Below are positions 34,044 to 44,097 of a DNA stretch of 64,000 nucleotides, piece by piece. The notes under the pieces were generated by a model. It was not told the DNA's origin, did not search any database, and was given only the letters and a program-made list of their open reading frames with translations. The stretch is from positions 1,488,001 through 1,552,000 of the forward strand of contig NC_083396.1 in NCBI RefSeq assembly GCF_030864355.1, written 5' to 3'. Origin of the DNA: Cutaneotrichosporon cavernicola. Taxonomy: Eukaryota; Basidiomycota; Tremellomycetes; Trichosporonales; Trichosporonaceae. The translations under genes and the position numbers were made by a program. Within the stretch, counting starts at the first letter, position 1. Every line of letters starts with the position of its first letter.

Positions 34044-35495
34044 TCACTTGCCGTTCGCCGTCGGCTGCACGGCGGACACGTCAGCATACAGGTCGAAGCG
34101 GCGCTGGGCGAGGAGCGGAATGCCAGCCCGCGTGCTGGCAATGACCTCGGGGTCTGGGGTCAGCTGACTCTAAAAAGGCAGAAGCTGATGTACTCACCGA
34201 ATGTGACACGCACGATCGCCTCCTTCTCTTGCGCGGTGCCAATCACCTCGCCCATGGGCGAGACGGCCATCGAGTGCCCATAGACCTCATACTTGGCTCC
34301 AGGGTCGCGCGCCTGGCTACACGTAGCGACGTAAATCTGGTTGTCGAGTGCGCTGGTGTCAGCTAGCTATAGGTGCCTATCAACTGGACGTACCGCGCGC
34401 GCTGGAGGAGCTCCCAGTGCAGAGGGCCTGTGTGCGTGTTGAACGCGGCCGGGTAGAACATGGCCGTGCATCCCTGTCTGGCCGCGATCGTCGCGATCTC
34501 GGCAAACCGGATGTCGTAGCAGCTGATGTCAGCTAGATAAGGAGAACGTATCTCACATGGCGATACCGAAACGGCCGAATGCTGGTGTCAGTGGATGTAA
34601 ACTAAGGGCGAGGAGGGAACAGGTGGGAACGGAGGGGGAGGCGAAGATGGGAGGAGGGACCGGGAGAGTGGGAGGATGACCAAGATGAGGGAGATGTGAG
34701 GATGAAGGAATGAGAAGAGAGAAGGAGAAAGGTGAAGGAAGGTGAGGGTGGGCTGGAAGGGAAGGAAGGACTCACGCGTGTCAAACATTGCGAGTTTGTC
34801 GCCAGCGCCAAACGTATCGCTCTCCTTGTATGTCATCTTGGGCAGGCATAGGTCAAACAGGTGCGTCTTGCGATAGGTCTGCACGAGCGTCCCATCTGGG
34901 CTCCACACCGTCGCCGTGTTATACATCTTGCCATCCGCAGCCTCGGGAATACTTCCCCCCAGAACCCAGACGCGACTCTCGCGCGCCGCCTCCGCCATCT
35001 CGCGACACGTCTTCGCCTCGGCGGGCCACGAGCTCTCGGGGGCGCCAATGGGGGGAATAGGCTCGGCATTCTTGACCAGCTCGTCGTGGCTCTACCGTTA
35101 GTCTGCTTCACATAAGAGTTACGGGCTGGCCATTCCACATTTCCTTGCGTCAGCTCTGCCTAGGTTCGACATACACCGAGGACGACGATGTCAACTACTT
35201 CGCCAGCGTCACGGCCGGCCTTGACCGCCTCGCGCACCATTTCGCGCATGCGGTTTACTTGGGGCGCCTTGCCGTCCGGCATGGCGGCCGGAAGCTGCAC
35301 CAGCGCAACGTGGACTTTGGGGCCATTGGCCGCGTTTGGGGTGCTTGTCGTCATTTGGCGGAGAGGAAGGAGGCGTTGGGTGGGCGGGCGTGGAGGGAGG
35401 CGAGGGATACGAGAGAGACCAAGCGTGGATATGGGCCGTTGTAGTAGAGTACGGGCTAGGAGAGGACGAGCTAGCCTTGTATATCTTGTGGACAT
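34044..35495 (-). CDS. Nitrilase-family amidase (Nit2/Nit3, omega-amidase type)
   Basis: Seven exons on the minus strand: 35495-35175, 35143-35123, 35091-34776, 34581-34557, 34522-34394, 34352-34198 and 34153-34044, giving 358 aa. One exon is only 21 bp and another 25 bp. The catalytic triad is Glu108 (GEMWNG), Lys189 (YRKTHLFD) and Cys229 (ICYDIRFAE). The YRKTHLFD and THTGPLHW features match the Nit2/Nit3 branch, which hydrolyses alpha-ketoglutaramate or deaminated glutathione. The first 47 residues are Arg-rich and lack acidic residues, like a mitochondrial presequence. A second in-frame ATG (35354) would make a cytosolic 311-aa form, so dual targeting from alternative starts is likely. The 194-nt third intron is pyrimidine-rich. 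Confidence 0.92.
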
Positions 35496-36093
35496 GTGGT
35501 GGTTCTAAAGTGGTGATTGAGAGGGTGGGTAGCGTGGGTTGACTCTGGACGGGTCAGGATCGGCCATGTCCGAAATATGGTGGGATCAGCTGTTTATCCA
35601 CTCCTTCGGCATCGTCCAGTGGTATCTGCTGTGGCCTTCGCCTGCTTAACGGGATCAGTGAATGAAGTGTATGAGCCGTTGGGGCGGTTGTCATTGCTTA
35701 CATGCATACATGTCCACAGCTACGCTGAACTAGTGTACCTCACTGTTAGGGATGTTTCTGCCTGAATTCCAGATTAGGTCTGTCACTCGGCAAACTTCGG
35801 ACATCTGCGATCTGCAATCTGTGAGCTACAACGCTGCCACACTCGAACGAGTGATGACCTCAGCTGCCTGTCAGCCACACTCGCCGCCTCATCATCGTCT
35901 GCTGCACCGACATCGTGGATGACATCTCAAGAGTTTTGAGGAGACACTACTTACGACATGACCAAAGCAGAAGGATACAATCAGGGAGCTATAAGCTTAA
36001 TACAGCAAGGACCAAACACAACAAAGCAACAAGCAGTGAGAAAGAAGAGAATGCGGGGAGGTGACGCAGGGCAAAGGTGGTAATGGCGAGAAG
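35496..36093. other. Spacer downstream of the orphan ORF
   Basis: About 600 bp; promoter of the nitrilase gene on one side and 3' region of the ORF at 36094 on the other. An 82-codon frame at 35517-35765 has no supporting features. Confidence 0.4.
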
Positions 36094-37137
36094 TTAAAGC
36101 TCCTTGATCCAGTAATATCGGCCGCAGACCATGCACCGAGCTTGAGCTGCAGCCATTTCTCCCGTGGGTGGCGATCTGGAGACATGATTGCGCATTGAGC
36201 ACGCTTGTTTCTCCGCACTCCGTACCTGGAACGCATCGAGTTGCCCAATAATTCCGTCTTGTCCTTGTTGCAGCGAGTCTTTGACTTGCTCCTCGATTGG
36301 ACTGTCAGGGAGCGGAGGCGATTCTGGTTCGGTGTCCTGATCATCCACAATCTCAAACCTGCCAGGAGGACTAGGTTGGTCGGCGAGTGAAGAAGAGGAA
36401 GCCCAAGGAGCATTGGTTGTTCCGGAAGGCTGTAGTCGCTGCCAGTTCTCGACAGCGAACATCGAACCCTGACCAAAGCGGAAAACAGAGGAGGAGCGAA
36501 AGACATTGAAGTTGACAAGGGCTTGTGGCTGTCCGGGGACGCAGGGCGGAGGGAGTCTCCTGCGAGCCAAAGTAGCACTCGAAGACGTAGCAGAGTTCTG
36601 GAGAGAAGTGCCAGAGGCGAGTCGCTGGGCCTTCTTCAGCACATCGCTGTTCACTGAGGCGTAAAGCTGAACTACCTGATTATAATAGTCGACCAACTGG
36701 TTAAGGTCTCGGATCTGCCAGCAGGTGGCAGAATACGGCGAGAGAAAATCCAGTTCAGGGAGTGGGAGGGCTACGTTGGAGGAGGGCTGGGGAGGAAGGG
36801 AGCCTGCCGTGGCTTGAATCACATTGTAGAAATCGACGGGGTTGGTAGGGAGGGCCGTAGGGAACAAATTCGGGGTCAGCTGAGGGCCAAGTGGCGGAGG
36901 AGCATTGGCGACTGGCACTCGGAGGGAAGGTGGTTCTCGCGGTGTGAGCCGATGATGGGGATGGCTAGGAATGACGGGATTGTGGGGCTGTCCAGCTCCT
37001 CGGTGGGTTCGAGGCAGAGTCGCCAAGACAACAGGCCTGTCGGGAACGTCGATATGGCTGGGATGGCTTGGAGCGTCTGGATGATCAGAAGACTTGCGAG
37101 GATTGATGTGATGGCCGTGTGGTCCGACAGAGGACAT
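36094..37137 (-). CDS. Hypothetical intronless protein, Pro/Ser/His-rich
   Basis: An uninterrupted frame of 347 aa from ATG 37137 (MSSVGPHGHHINPRKS). The N-terminal 110 residues are rich in Pro and His. A short helical region follows (DLNQLVDYYNQVVQLYASVNSD) near residue 160, then another disordered stretch. The end is CMVCGRYYWIKEL with a CxxC pair. No family was recognised. The frame is open further upstream to 37350 but the sequence there is pyrimidine-rich leader. Third positions are visibly less GC-rich than in flanking genes, and there is no intron in a region where nearly every gene has several. It may be a young or fast-evolving gene. Confidence 0.5.
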   Translation of the reverse strand: MSSVGPHGHHINPRKSSDHPDAPSHPSHIDVPDRPVVLATLPRTHRGAGQPHNPVIPSHPHHRLTPREPPSLRVPVANAPPPLGPQLTPNLFPTALPTNPVDFYNVIQATAGSLPPQPSSNVALPLPELDFLSPYSATCWQIRDLNQLVDYYNQVVQLYASVNSDVLKKAQRLASGTSLQNSATSSSATLARRRLPPPCVPGQPQALVNFNVFRSSSVFRFGQGSMFAVENWQRLQPSGTTNAPWASSSSLADQPSPPGRFEIVDDQDTEPESPPLPDSPIEEQVKDSLQQGQDGIIGQLDAFQVRSAEKQACSMRNHVSRSPPTGEMAAAQARCMVCGRYYWIKEL

Positions 37138-37385
37138 GATGAGGGCGAGGTGATGCACGCTGGAGGGATTGTGATGGAGAGAGGGAAGTGGAGCGGAGAA
37201 GGGGAGGTTGGGGAGGAGAAAGTGAAAGTATAAAGGACAAATGAGCAAGTCAGTTACAGTGTAAAGTGAATAAAAGGACGGCGCGATGAGCGCGAGGAAG
37301 GCGTCACCTGCGGAGGACGGTGGCACGCACCACAGGACGAGGCGTGCCATCAGACTGTTTATTCAATACAACATTCCATCTACCT

Positions 37386-38248
37386 CTAGATTGGGACCGC
37401 GCCAACCATCTTCTGCAGCGTCTCGGCAGTGTTGTCCTTCTCCTCCTTGACGAGCTTGGAGAACTCGCGGAAGCGGGGGTGGCTAGCATCTCCCATGAGC
37501 TGGAACAGTACGCTCTCGGACGACGCAACCTCGACACCCAGGTTGCGCATGCGGTCAAGGCTGACTGCAACCTCTTGTGGGTTGATGCTCGACACGCCGT
37601 CGATGAGCACGATCGGACGGGCCGCGTCACCCATATCCCGCCTGGCAGCGTCCATCGCTGTCTGGAAGACGCACACGTGTGACTCGATGCCGACGATGAT
37701 CACACGCTCGATCCCGTCGGGGTCGACAGCCGCACTGGCGTCGTGCCAGTTCGCGTAACGGCCGCCAAGGGCCTTGCACACTTCGGGCGTGAACATGGAG
37801 AACTGGAGTCAGCTTCAAAGGGCAGCTAATAGTGGAAGTTTAGGCAACCTCTCCATGACCTAATGGGAATACAGTGTCGAAACTCACCATAGACTTGGAG
37901 TATGTGCCAAGGTTGAGGTGCGCAGGAAGCTTGTCAATCCCGAGCTCGGCCACCGTCGCGCCAAGCGCCTTGGGGTTTTGCTCCGTCGTGATGACCTTCA
38001 TTTCAAGGATCTGATGTCAGCCTCAAGGTAGCTGAGGGGCTGGTCGGTAGAGGCGAGGGTGAGGGCACGTAACAAGTTGACCTCGCAACTCACCGCAGCC
38101 ATCTTGACCATCCGTGTGACCGTCTTGGCAATGTTGTCAAAGCCGAAGATAGCGTTGCCTGGCGTCAGCTCAAGCTAGGTCACAGCTCACGGAAGCGATC
38201 CTGCATGTCGCAGACGAGGAGGGCGGTGCGGCGGGGGTTGAGGGACAT
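37386..38248 (-). CDS. Isochorismatase-family cysteine hydrolase
   Basis: Exons 38248-38191, 38158-38094, 38010-37888 and 37802-37386 give 220 aa. The catalytic triad of the superfamily is intact: Asp14 in LLVCDMQDRF, Lys80 in GTYSKS and Cys126 in GIESHVCVFQ. The non-prolyl cis-peptide region VGIESHVC is typical of ISOC1/ISOC2-like proteins, many of which are mitochondrial or peroxisomal; no clear targeting signal is seen here. Members cleave isochorismate, nicotinamide or related amides; which one applies here is unknown. It is divergent from TAN1, with 280 bp between starts. Confidence 0.9.
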
Positions 38249-38528
38249 TGTGTCGTTTATGAGAGATGGAGTGATGGAGAGTGAAGCAGGTTGGGTTATG
38301 GCTTAAGTGTGCCAGAGGTGGAGAGGTGGAGGCACGGTGCCCCGATCCATGCCCACTTCAACCAAGTATACTTGAATTAGAAATGGATTAGAAAGTGGGG
38401 TGTTAAGATTAGAATCAGAAGGAAGGGTGGAGGTGGGGCCCAGCTAATTTACTTCCGCTTCAACGTCTACTTTGAATTTCGGTTACCACTCAACTCAACA
38501 ACAACCCCAACCAACACTATCATCCACA

Positions 38529-39823
38529 ATGTCATCAAGAGGCAGGGGCGGCAAGGCAAAGTTCCACCGACACAAGAAAGGGTCTGGACCACCCAAAGGA
38601 GGCGATGGTCAAGGCGACTTCAAGGGCGGTGCCATGACGCAATACCGCACCCAGCCGCTCGTGAGCTCCAAAGCCCCCCCTCCCTGAGCTGACAACAGCC
38701 GGAAATGCTCTGCTCGCCAGGTATCGTCGTGACGGCCGTGCAGAACAAGGAGATGATTGCGGAGCGGGAGATCATCGACGCCCTCGAGGCCGCGGCTGAT
38801 GAGCTTTATCCCGGCACTGGGGCGGGGGAGGAAGAAGAGGAGGAGGAAGGTGATATCGAGGATATGCTCAAGAAGGAGCTTGAGGGGCTGGCGGCGCACA
38901 AGACGCGTCAGTCGCATCGGTTCCGTGTGTGCAAGCGCGATACTGTGTGCAGTGAGCTTCTTTAGCTGCTAGAACTGACAACAGTGCTCTATATCAACGT
39001 CCTTCCTCCACTCGACCCGATTGCGCTGGTGCGGTACATTATCGAGCGGTGCGAGCGTACGGCGCGCTGTTCGTTCCGGTTCATCCAGCGCCTCACGCCT
39101 GTGTCGGCAACGTCACACGCTGACATGGACGGGTTGCGCCGCATCGCCGCCGAGGCGCTGGCTGGCCCTTTTTCTGGTGGACCCAAGAAGGTGAGTTTTA
39201 ACTTACCGTCGACACAGTTGACACCAGTTCGCGATCCAGGTCGCGACGCGTAACTCGAACGCTCTCGAGCGGCTGCAGATGATCAAGGCTGTCGCTGAGG
39301 AGGTGAACAAACTCAGCCCGAAGCACAAGGTAGACCTGAAGAACCCCGACCGCACAGTCATGATCGAGCTGTTCAAGGTCAGTTGGTGTGCTGCTTCGCG
39401 AACTGACGACAGACGGCGCTCGGTATCTCGGTGGTGGAGGACTTTGAGAAGTACAAGAAGTTCAACCCCGCGGCCGTGGCGCGGGAGGCGGCGAAGGCCT
39501 CGACCGGGGGTGACTCGCGTGTCGGCGAGGCCGTCGAGAAGGGGGAGAAGGAGCGTTCGACGGGGCAGGCGCGGGCGGAGAACCGGGTCCGGCGGATGGA
39601 GGGCATTAAGGCTGCGCAGGAGGCCGAGTCTGCCGCCGCCGACGCCAAGAGCAGGCCGCCGAAGCGCAAGGCTGAGGACGAGCCGGAAGAGGGTCAGGTG
39701 GCGACCAAGGCCGATGACGTCGAGCAGGGAGAAGCGGTTGAGGACGAGACAGCCGAGCTCGGCGACGACTTTGTCGAGGAGATCCAGGGCGGGCGTGTAG
39801 TCAAACTCCGCCGCCAAGAATAG
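38529..39823 (+). CDS. TAN1: tRNA acetyltransferase adaptor TAN1 (THUMP domain)
   Basis: Exons 38529-38660, 38699-38951, 38985-39190, 39228-39377 and 39413-39823 encode 383 aa. A basic Gly-rich N-terminus leads into the THUMP module, with the diagnostic strands CRDTVC-like core, FIQRLTPVSAT and FAIQVATRNSN, then NPDRTVMIELFKTALGISVV. An acidic insert EEEEEEEGDIED lies near residue 85. The C-terminal 110 residues are charged and disordered, longer than in yeast (289 aa). TAN1 binds tRNA through THUMP and, with Kre33/NAT10, directs N4-acetylation of C12 in tRNA-Ser and tRNA-Leu. Its stop lies only 29 bp from the stop of the convergent Hsp90 gene. Confidence 0.92.
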
Positions 39824-39852
39824 ACCATGCATGTCTGTATTGTATGTAACTA

Positions 39853-42359
39853 TTACAGCTCGTCGTGCGCCTTCTTCCGGTCCGAGAAGTCGGCCCACTC
39901 GGCCCACCTCACCCACTCCTCGTCAGAGTAGGACTGGATGTCGTCCTCGTCCTCTTGAGGCTTCTCGGGCTCGGGCTCCTCGAGCGGCGCGTCGGCTGGC
40001 TTCTCGTCCTCGTCCTCCTCAGGCTTCTCGGGCTCGCGCTCCTCGAGCGGCGCGGCGGCTGTGGGTGGGGCGGGTCGCACAGTCTCGTCGGCCTTGGCGG
40101 AAAGGGACACGCCAATCTCGCGGCGGAGCATCGCCTCAACACGTTCAAAGTACGACACTGGGTCGGCGACATTGAATCCCGAGCGAACGAGCGCAGTGTC
40201 AAAGAGAACCTGGGCGAGTTCGCGCAACTCGACCTCCTCGACGCTTTCGCCGTCTTCGGCTTCGGGAAGCTCGATAACTCGCGAGAGGAGACCTTCCATG
40301 AGCGGGCTCTTCGGGTTGATCTCGAGCACGCGCGGCAGATTCTTGAGGACGTTGTACATGGGCTCGTCGGCGGCGTCGGCCTGCGCGGCCATGATACGGG
40401 CCATGTTGGCGCTCCACCCAGCATTGTCCACGACAATGGTGCATGGCGAAGTGACCAGGCGGTTGGTGAGTACGACGTCAGCGACGCGGGGCGCGAACTC
40501 CTTCTTAAACCACTCCAGGAGGGGGCGATAAGCAATCTCGGAGGCGGCGAGCTCGCGGCGTTCCACCTCATCAGACTCCTCGTCACCGTAGATGAGGCCC
40601 TTCTTGGCAACGTCCTGGGTGCGCATACCCATAAACATGTCGAGGGCGCCCATCATCGGCTCGTCGGACGGCAAGTTGAGCAGTAGGACCTCGTACCCGC
40701 GCGCCTTGAGTTTCTCGACGAAGGGCGAGCGGGCGAGGTCCGACGTCGTCTCGCCCGTTCCGCACAGGTAATAGATCTGCTTCTGGCCCTCCTTCCGGCG
40801 CTCGACGTATTCCTCGAGCGAGGTGTAGTTTGTTGTGGTGGATTCGAAACGCAGGAGCTTGGCAATCTTGACCTTGTCCTTGTGGCTCTCGAGCATGCCG
40901 ATGCGGAGCGCATTGCCAAACATCTTGGCCATGTTTCTGTAGCGCTCGGGCTCGGTCTCGGCGATACGCGTGAACAGGTCAATCGCCTTGCGGATCAGGA
41001 TGCGCTGCAGTTGCTTCAGGAAGCGGTGGTTCTGCAGCGTCTCGCGGTTGACGTTGAGCCTGGTGTAAGCAAATGATTGAATGAGATAATAGCTCACGGG
41101 AGGTCATCAGCATCAACGGTGACCTTGAGGAAGCTGAGCCAGCGGGGCATGTACTCCTTGCCCAGCTCGTCGGTGATGAACACGCGCTTGACGTAGAGCC
41201 GAACATTGTTGATGCCCGCCTTCATGTTGGTCCAGAAATCCTTGGGCAGCGTCTCCGGGATATACATGATGGCGCGGTATGCGATTCCCGAAGAGGTGTC
41301 GCCCTTGAAGTGCGACCATCCAAGTGGCTCAGCCTTGGCGTCCTTGGAGACGGCGCGGTAGAACTCGACATAGTCCTCCTTCGGCACCTCGCTCGGCTCG
41401 CTGCGATCAGCTGATTCTGGTCATAACTCACCGCATCCAGATGGGCGGCTGGTTGTTGACATGCGTCCACGAGTAGTCCAGCTCCTCGTCGTCATCGCTC
41501 TTGGCCGCCTCGCGGACGTAGATGGGGAACGTGGTCGAGAAGGTTGAGTGCTTGTCGCTTTCGTCAGCCACGTAATGTAACCACACACATTAAGGCCTTG
41601 AGGGTAGTGGGGGAGAGGAACTCGCTGTCCTCCTCGCTAATGTCCAGGATGACCTCGGTACCGCGACCCAGAGAGTTCCCGCGCGGGTCGCGGAACACCT
41701 CGAATTTATCGCCCTGGGCCGACGATACGAAGGTGTACTGCACGGGCTCGGGGTCTTTCTCCGACACGGGCGGGATCGACGACACCCGGACAGTGGGCGA
41801 GACGAGAAAGGACGAGTAGAACCCGAGGCCTGGGGTCAGCTGGGCGGGGGAGGGAGGTTGCTTGGAGAGAGAAGACGTACCGAACTGGCCGATAAAGTTG
41901 GTATCGGCATGCCCCGTTCGCTCAGCATTGGCGAGGAACTCATTAGTCCCAGACCGCGCGATCGTGCCGAGGTTCTTAGCCAGTTCGGAGCGGTTCATCC
42001 CAATTCCCGTATCACGCACAACCAGGCGCCCAGTCTTGCCATCTTGGGTCTCGACCGAGATGGTGATATTCGGTTCGCCGGCACTCAGGACGTCGCGGTT
42101 AGTCAGTGACTCGAGGCGGAGTTTCTCGAGGGCGTCATTCGCGTTCGATAGCAACTCGCGCAGAAACACGTCCTTGTGCGAGTAGAGGGAGTGGATCACG
42201 AGCGAACGCAGCCGCGCAATGTCACTCTGGCGTTAGAGGGTTAACAATGCGACCCACTCTGTAGTTAAAGGTTTCGCGCTCTTCGACGTCGACGCCCTCC
42301 GCTGCTGCGAAGGGGAGGAAGAGCGCTGCGGCACCGAGCAGCAGCTTGCGGAACTTCAT
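39853..42359 (-). CDS. Endoplasmic-reticulum Hsp90 (Grp94/endoplasmin type) with HDEL tail
   Basis: Six exons, 42359-42258, 42226-41881, 41829-41589, 41557-41432, 41400-41098 and 41059-39853, encode 774 aa. A signal peptide occupies about residues 1-20 (KLLLGAAALFLPFAAAEG). The ATPase domain shows ELLSNANDAL (catalytic Glu near 58), DTGIGM (Asp near 106) and GQFGLGFYSSF. The middle domain (WTHVNNQPPIWMR, then EDYVEFYRAVSKD) and the C-terminal dimerisation domain follow. The charged tail contains two near-identical PLEE-EPEKP-EDEDD units. The last four residues are HDEL, the ER retrieval signal. Grp94 folds secretory and membrane clients. NANDAL in place of the cytosolic NASDAL supports the ER branch. 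Confidence 0.93.
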
Positions 42360-42723
42360 GGTCGTCTGGGCCAAGTCACAACGACGTCAGTAGTCTGACG
42401 TGGATGGTTCCTGAACCTTGACGCGTGGGTGACGGGCGGCGGAAGCAAATTACTGAGGGAGGGAGCACCGATGAATCATGAGATGGCGAGCAGACAAGCA
42501 ATGGTCACGGACATACTAGACGGGCCGGTTTATCCATAGCCTTATGGAGTCTGTGCTGGGAAGCCTTGCAGTCAACTGAGGCATGGCCATGTGCTGCTGG
42601 TGTATCCCTGCCAGCGCTTGGGGTTCGGCTTGTGCTGTAGACACGTTCTGCTCGACAAGGGACGGTCCGCAACCATGCCAGTACTCTTCAGGGTATGACG
42701 CTGTTGCATGTTGGTGAAGCCGC

Positions 42724-42780
42724 GTTGCATGTTGCATGTTGCATGTTGCATGTTGCGTGTTGCATGTTGCATGTTGCGTG
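42724..42780. repeat. Tandem 7-bp repeat (GCATGTT), eight imperfect copies
   Basis: Eight consecutive heptamers with two single-base variants (GCGTGTT, GCGTGGC). It sits between two divergent genes, so copy-number change could affect their promoters. Confidence 0.85.
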
Positions 42781-42892
42781 GCATGATTGAAGAGGTGGTT
42801 GATGGATGAAAGCTCAGTTAGATCGAGGCACGGTGCCACACTCCAATTCTCCGTTTCCGCCGACCTACCGCCTGGCTGAGGATCACCCCGTC

Positions 42893-42919
42893 GCTGGCTG
42901 GCTGGCTGGCTGGCTGGCT
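42893..42919. repeat. Tetranucleotide repeat (CTGG)
   Basis: Almost seven copies of GCTG/CTGG, ending 68 bp before the NDUFB9 start codon. A simple microsatellite. Confidence 0.85.
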
Positions 42920-42987
42920 CCCCCGCCGACCGACCACCGGCTTCCTCAACGGCTCCGCGACCTCCATCGTCAACACACAAGCTAGCC

Positions 42988-44034
42988 ATGTCGTCCGGAC
43001 CCCAGGCCTTCTCCAATGCCCACAGGTGCGTATCGTGTCGTGGATGAGTGTGATGCTGACGCATTCCGCCAACGCTGTCCGATCCGCGTTCCGATGCTGC
43101 TCGGCGATCTCGTTCGCGCTGCCTTCTGTCCACTCTATCCATCCTCCTCGTCCGCCCACTCTCGCCTGTACCCCCGTCGCCCTCTCCATCTATTCTGCTC
43201 CTCCCTCCCTCCCTTCCTTCGCCCCGCCCCACCCGCCATCTCCCTCATTCCGATCCGACCACGAAACGCGATCCCAAACACAGGCTCTACGTCAAGTCGC
43301 TGTACCGGCGCTACCTGAACAACGCGCTCAACTGGTACATCCGGCGAGACCTCTGGCGCCAGAAGGCTATCGAGATCCGCGCCGAGTTTGAGCGTAACCG
43401 GTGCGTGTGGAGTGCGCCTGAGGGAAGGTTGGGGGATGTGGCCAGATGAGGTTTGGAGCGTCAAGCGTTCCTTCTGCAGTGGCTGGGCGCCGGGCGGCTT
43501 TCGCAGTCGGTACAGCAAGCGGGCTCTCGTTTACTGTTGACGGTGTACGGAAGGCAGTTGAGTGTGGGAGAGTGCGGTGCGCTGTCGCCGGACTCATCGC
43601 CAGACCCTTCGCGCTACCCGCCCTCTGTTCTGCCAGTAATTGGGGTGTGGGGTAACAGCATCTGTTCAGAGTGACCATGTCCCCTGCGACGCTCCACAGG
43701 CCAGGCATCTGCCATATCTCGCAATTCAGCCGTTCGGTACCTCTCTCTTCCTCCACAATCTCACCTTGACCCCACTGACATCAGCAACATCTCGGACCCC
43801 CGTGCCCTCGCCATTGTCCTCGAGCAGGCCGAGGCCCGCCTTGCCAAGGACGCCCACCCCGACCCCTACCGGCGTGAGTGACCTGCTCAGATTACTCCTC
43901 TTGTTCCATCTGACACCAGCACCCCTCTTCCCCGGCGGCACCAAGTGGGAGCGCAACATCCCCGTGAGTAACCACATGACCACGGCGCTGACCCGCAGCC
44001 CAAGATGTTTGGCGGCGAAGCGCACCACCACTAG
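42988..44034 (+). CDS. NADH:ubiquinone oxidoreductase subunit NDUFB9 (B22, LYR protein)
   Basis: Five exons, 42988-43025, 43284-43400, 43785-43873, 43920-43963 and 43999-44034, give 107 aa. The first two introns are long for this genome (258 and 384 nt). The protein has the LYR-family start AHRLYVKSLYRRYL, a basic helix WRQKAIEIRAEFERNR, and the signature HPDPYRPPLFPGGTKWERNIP near the end. NDUFB9 is an accessory subunit of the membrane arm of mitochondrial complex I and binds the acyl-carrier protein. A His-rich last exon (GEAHHH) closes the protein. Presence of this subunit shows the organism keeps complex I, unlike Saccharomyces. Convergent with the next gene, 63 bp between stops. Confidence 0.9.
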
Positions 44035-44097
44035 ACAAAAGCATTATTCTGTATCACCAATGGGGAATGCATGGCGTAGCAAAGCCCCTTCTCACTA

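Larger units (their letters stand above)
42360..42987. promoter_or_regulatory. Divergent promoter of the ER Hsp90 and NDUFB9 genes, with simple repeats
   Basis: 628 bp between two starts pointing apart. It contains a 7-bp GCATGTT array (42724-42780) and a 4-bp CTGG array (42893-42919), both absent from the coding flanks. Nothing resembling a conserved unfolded-protein response element could be fixed by eye. Confidence 0.4.

Noticed and set aside
32814..34283. 489-codon plus frame overlapping the end of SYF1
   Set aside because: It is the shifted frame of the SYF1 last exon (Arg/Ser/Thr-rich shadow) running into the nitrilase 3' end; the HAT-repeat frame is clearly the real one.
42724..42780. 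Regular short repeats as a possible CRISPR array
   Set aside because: Units are 7 bp with no spacers, in a eukaryotic genome; simple tandem repeat.
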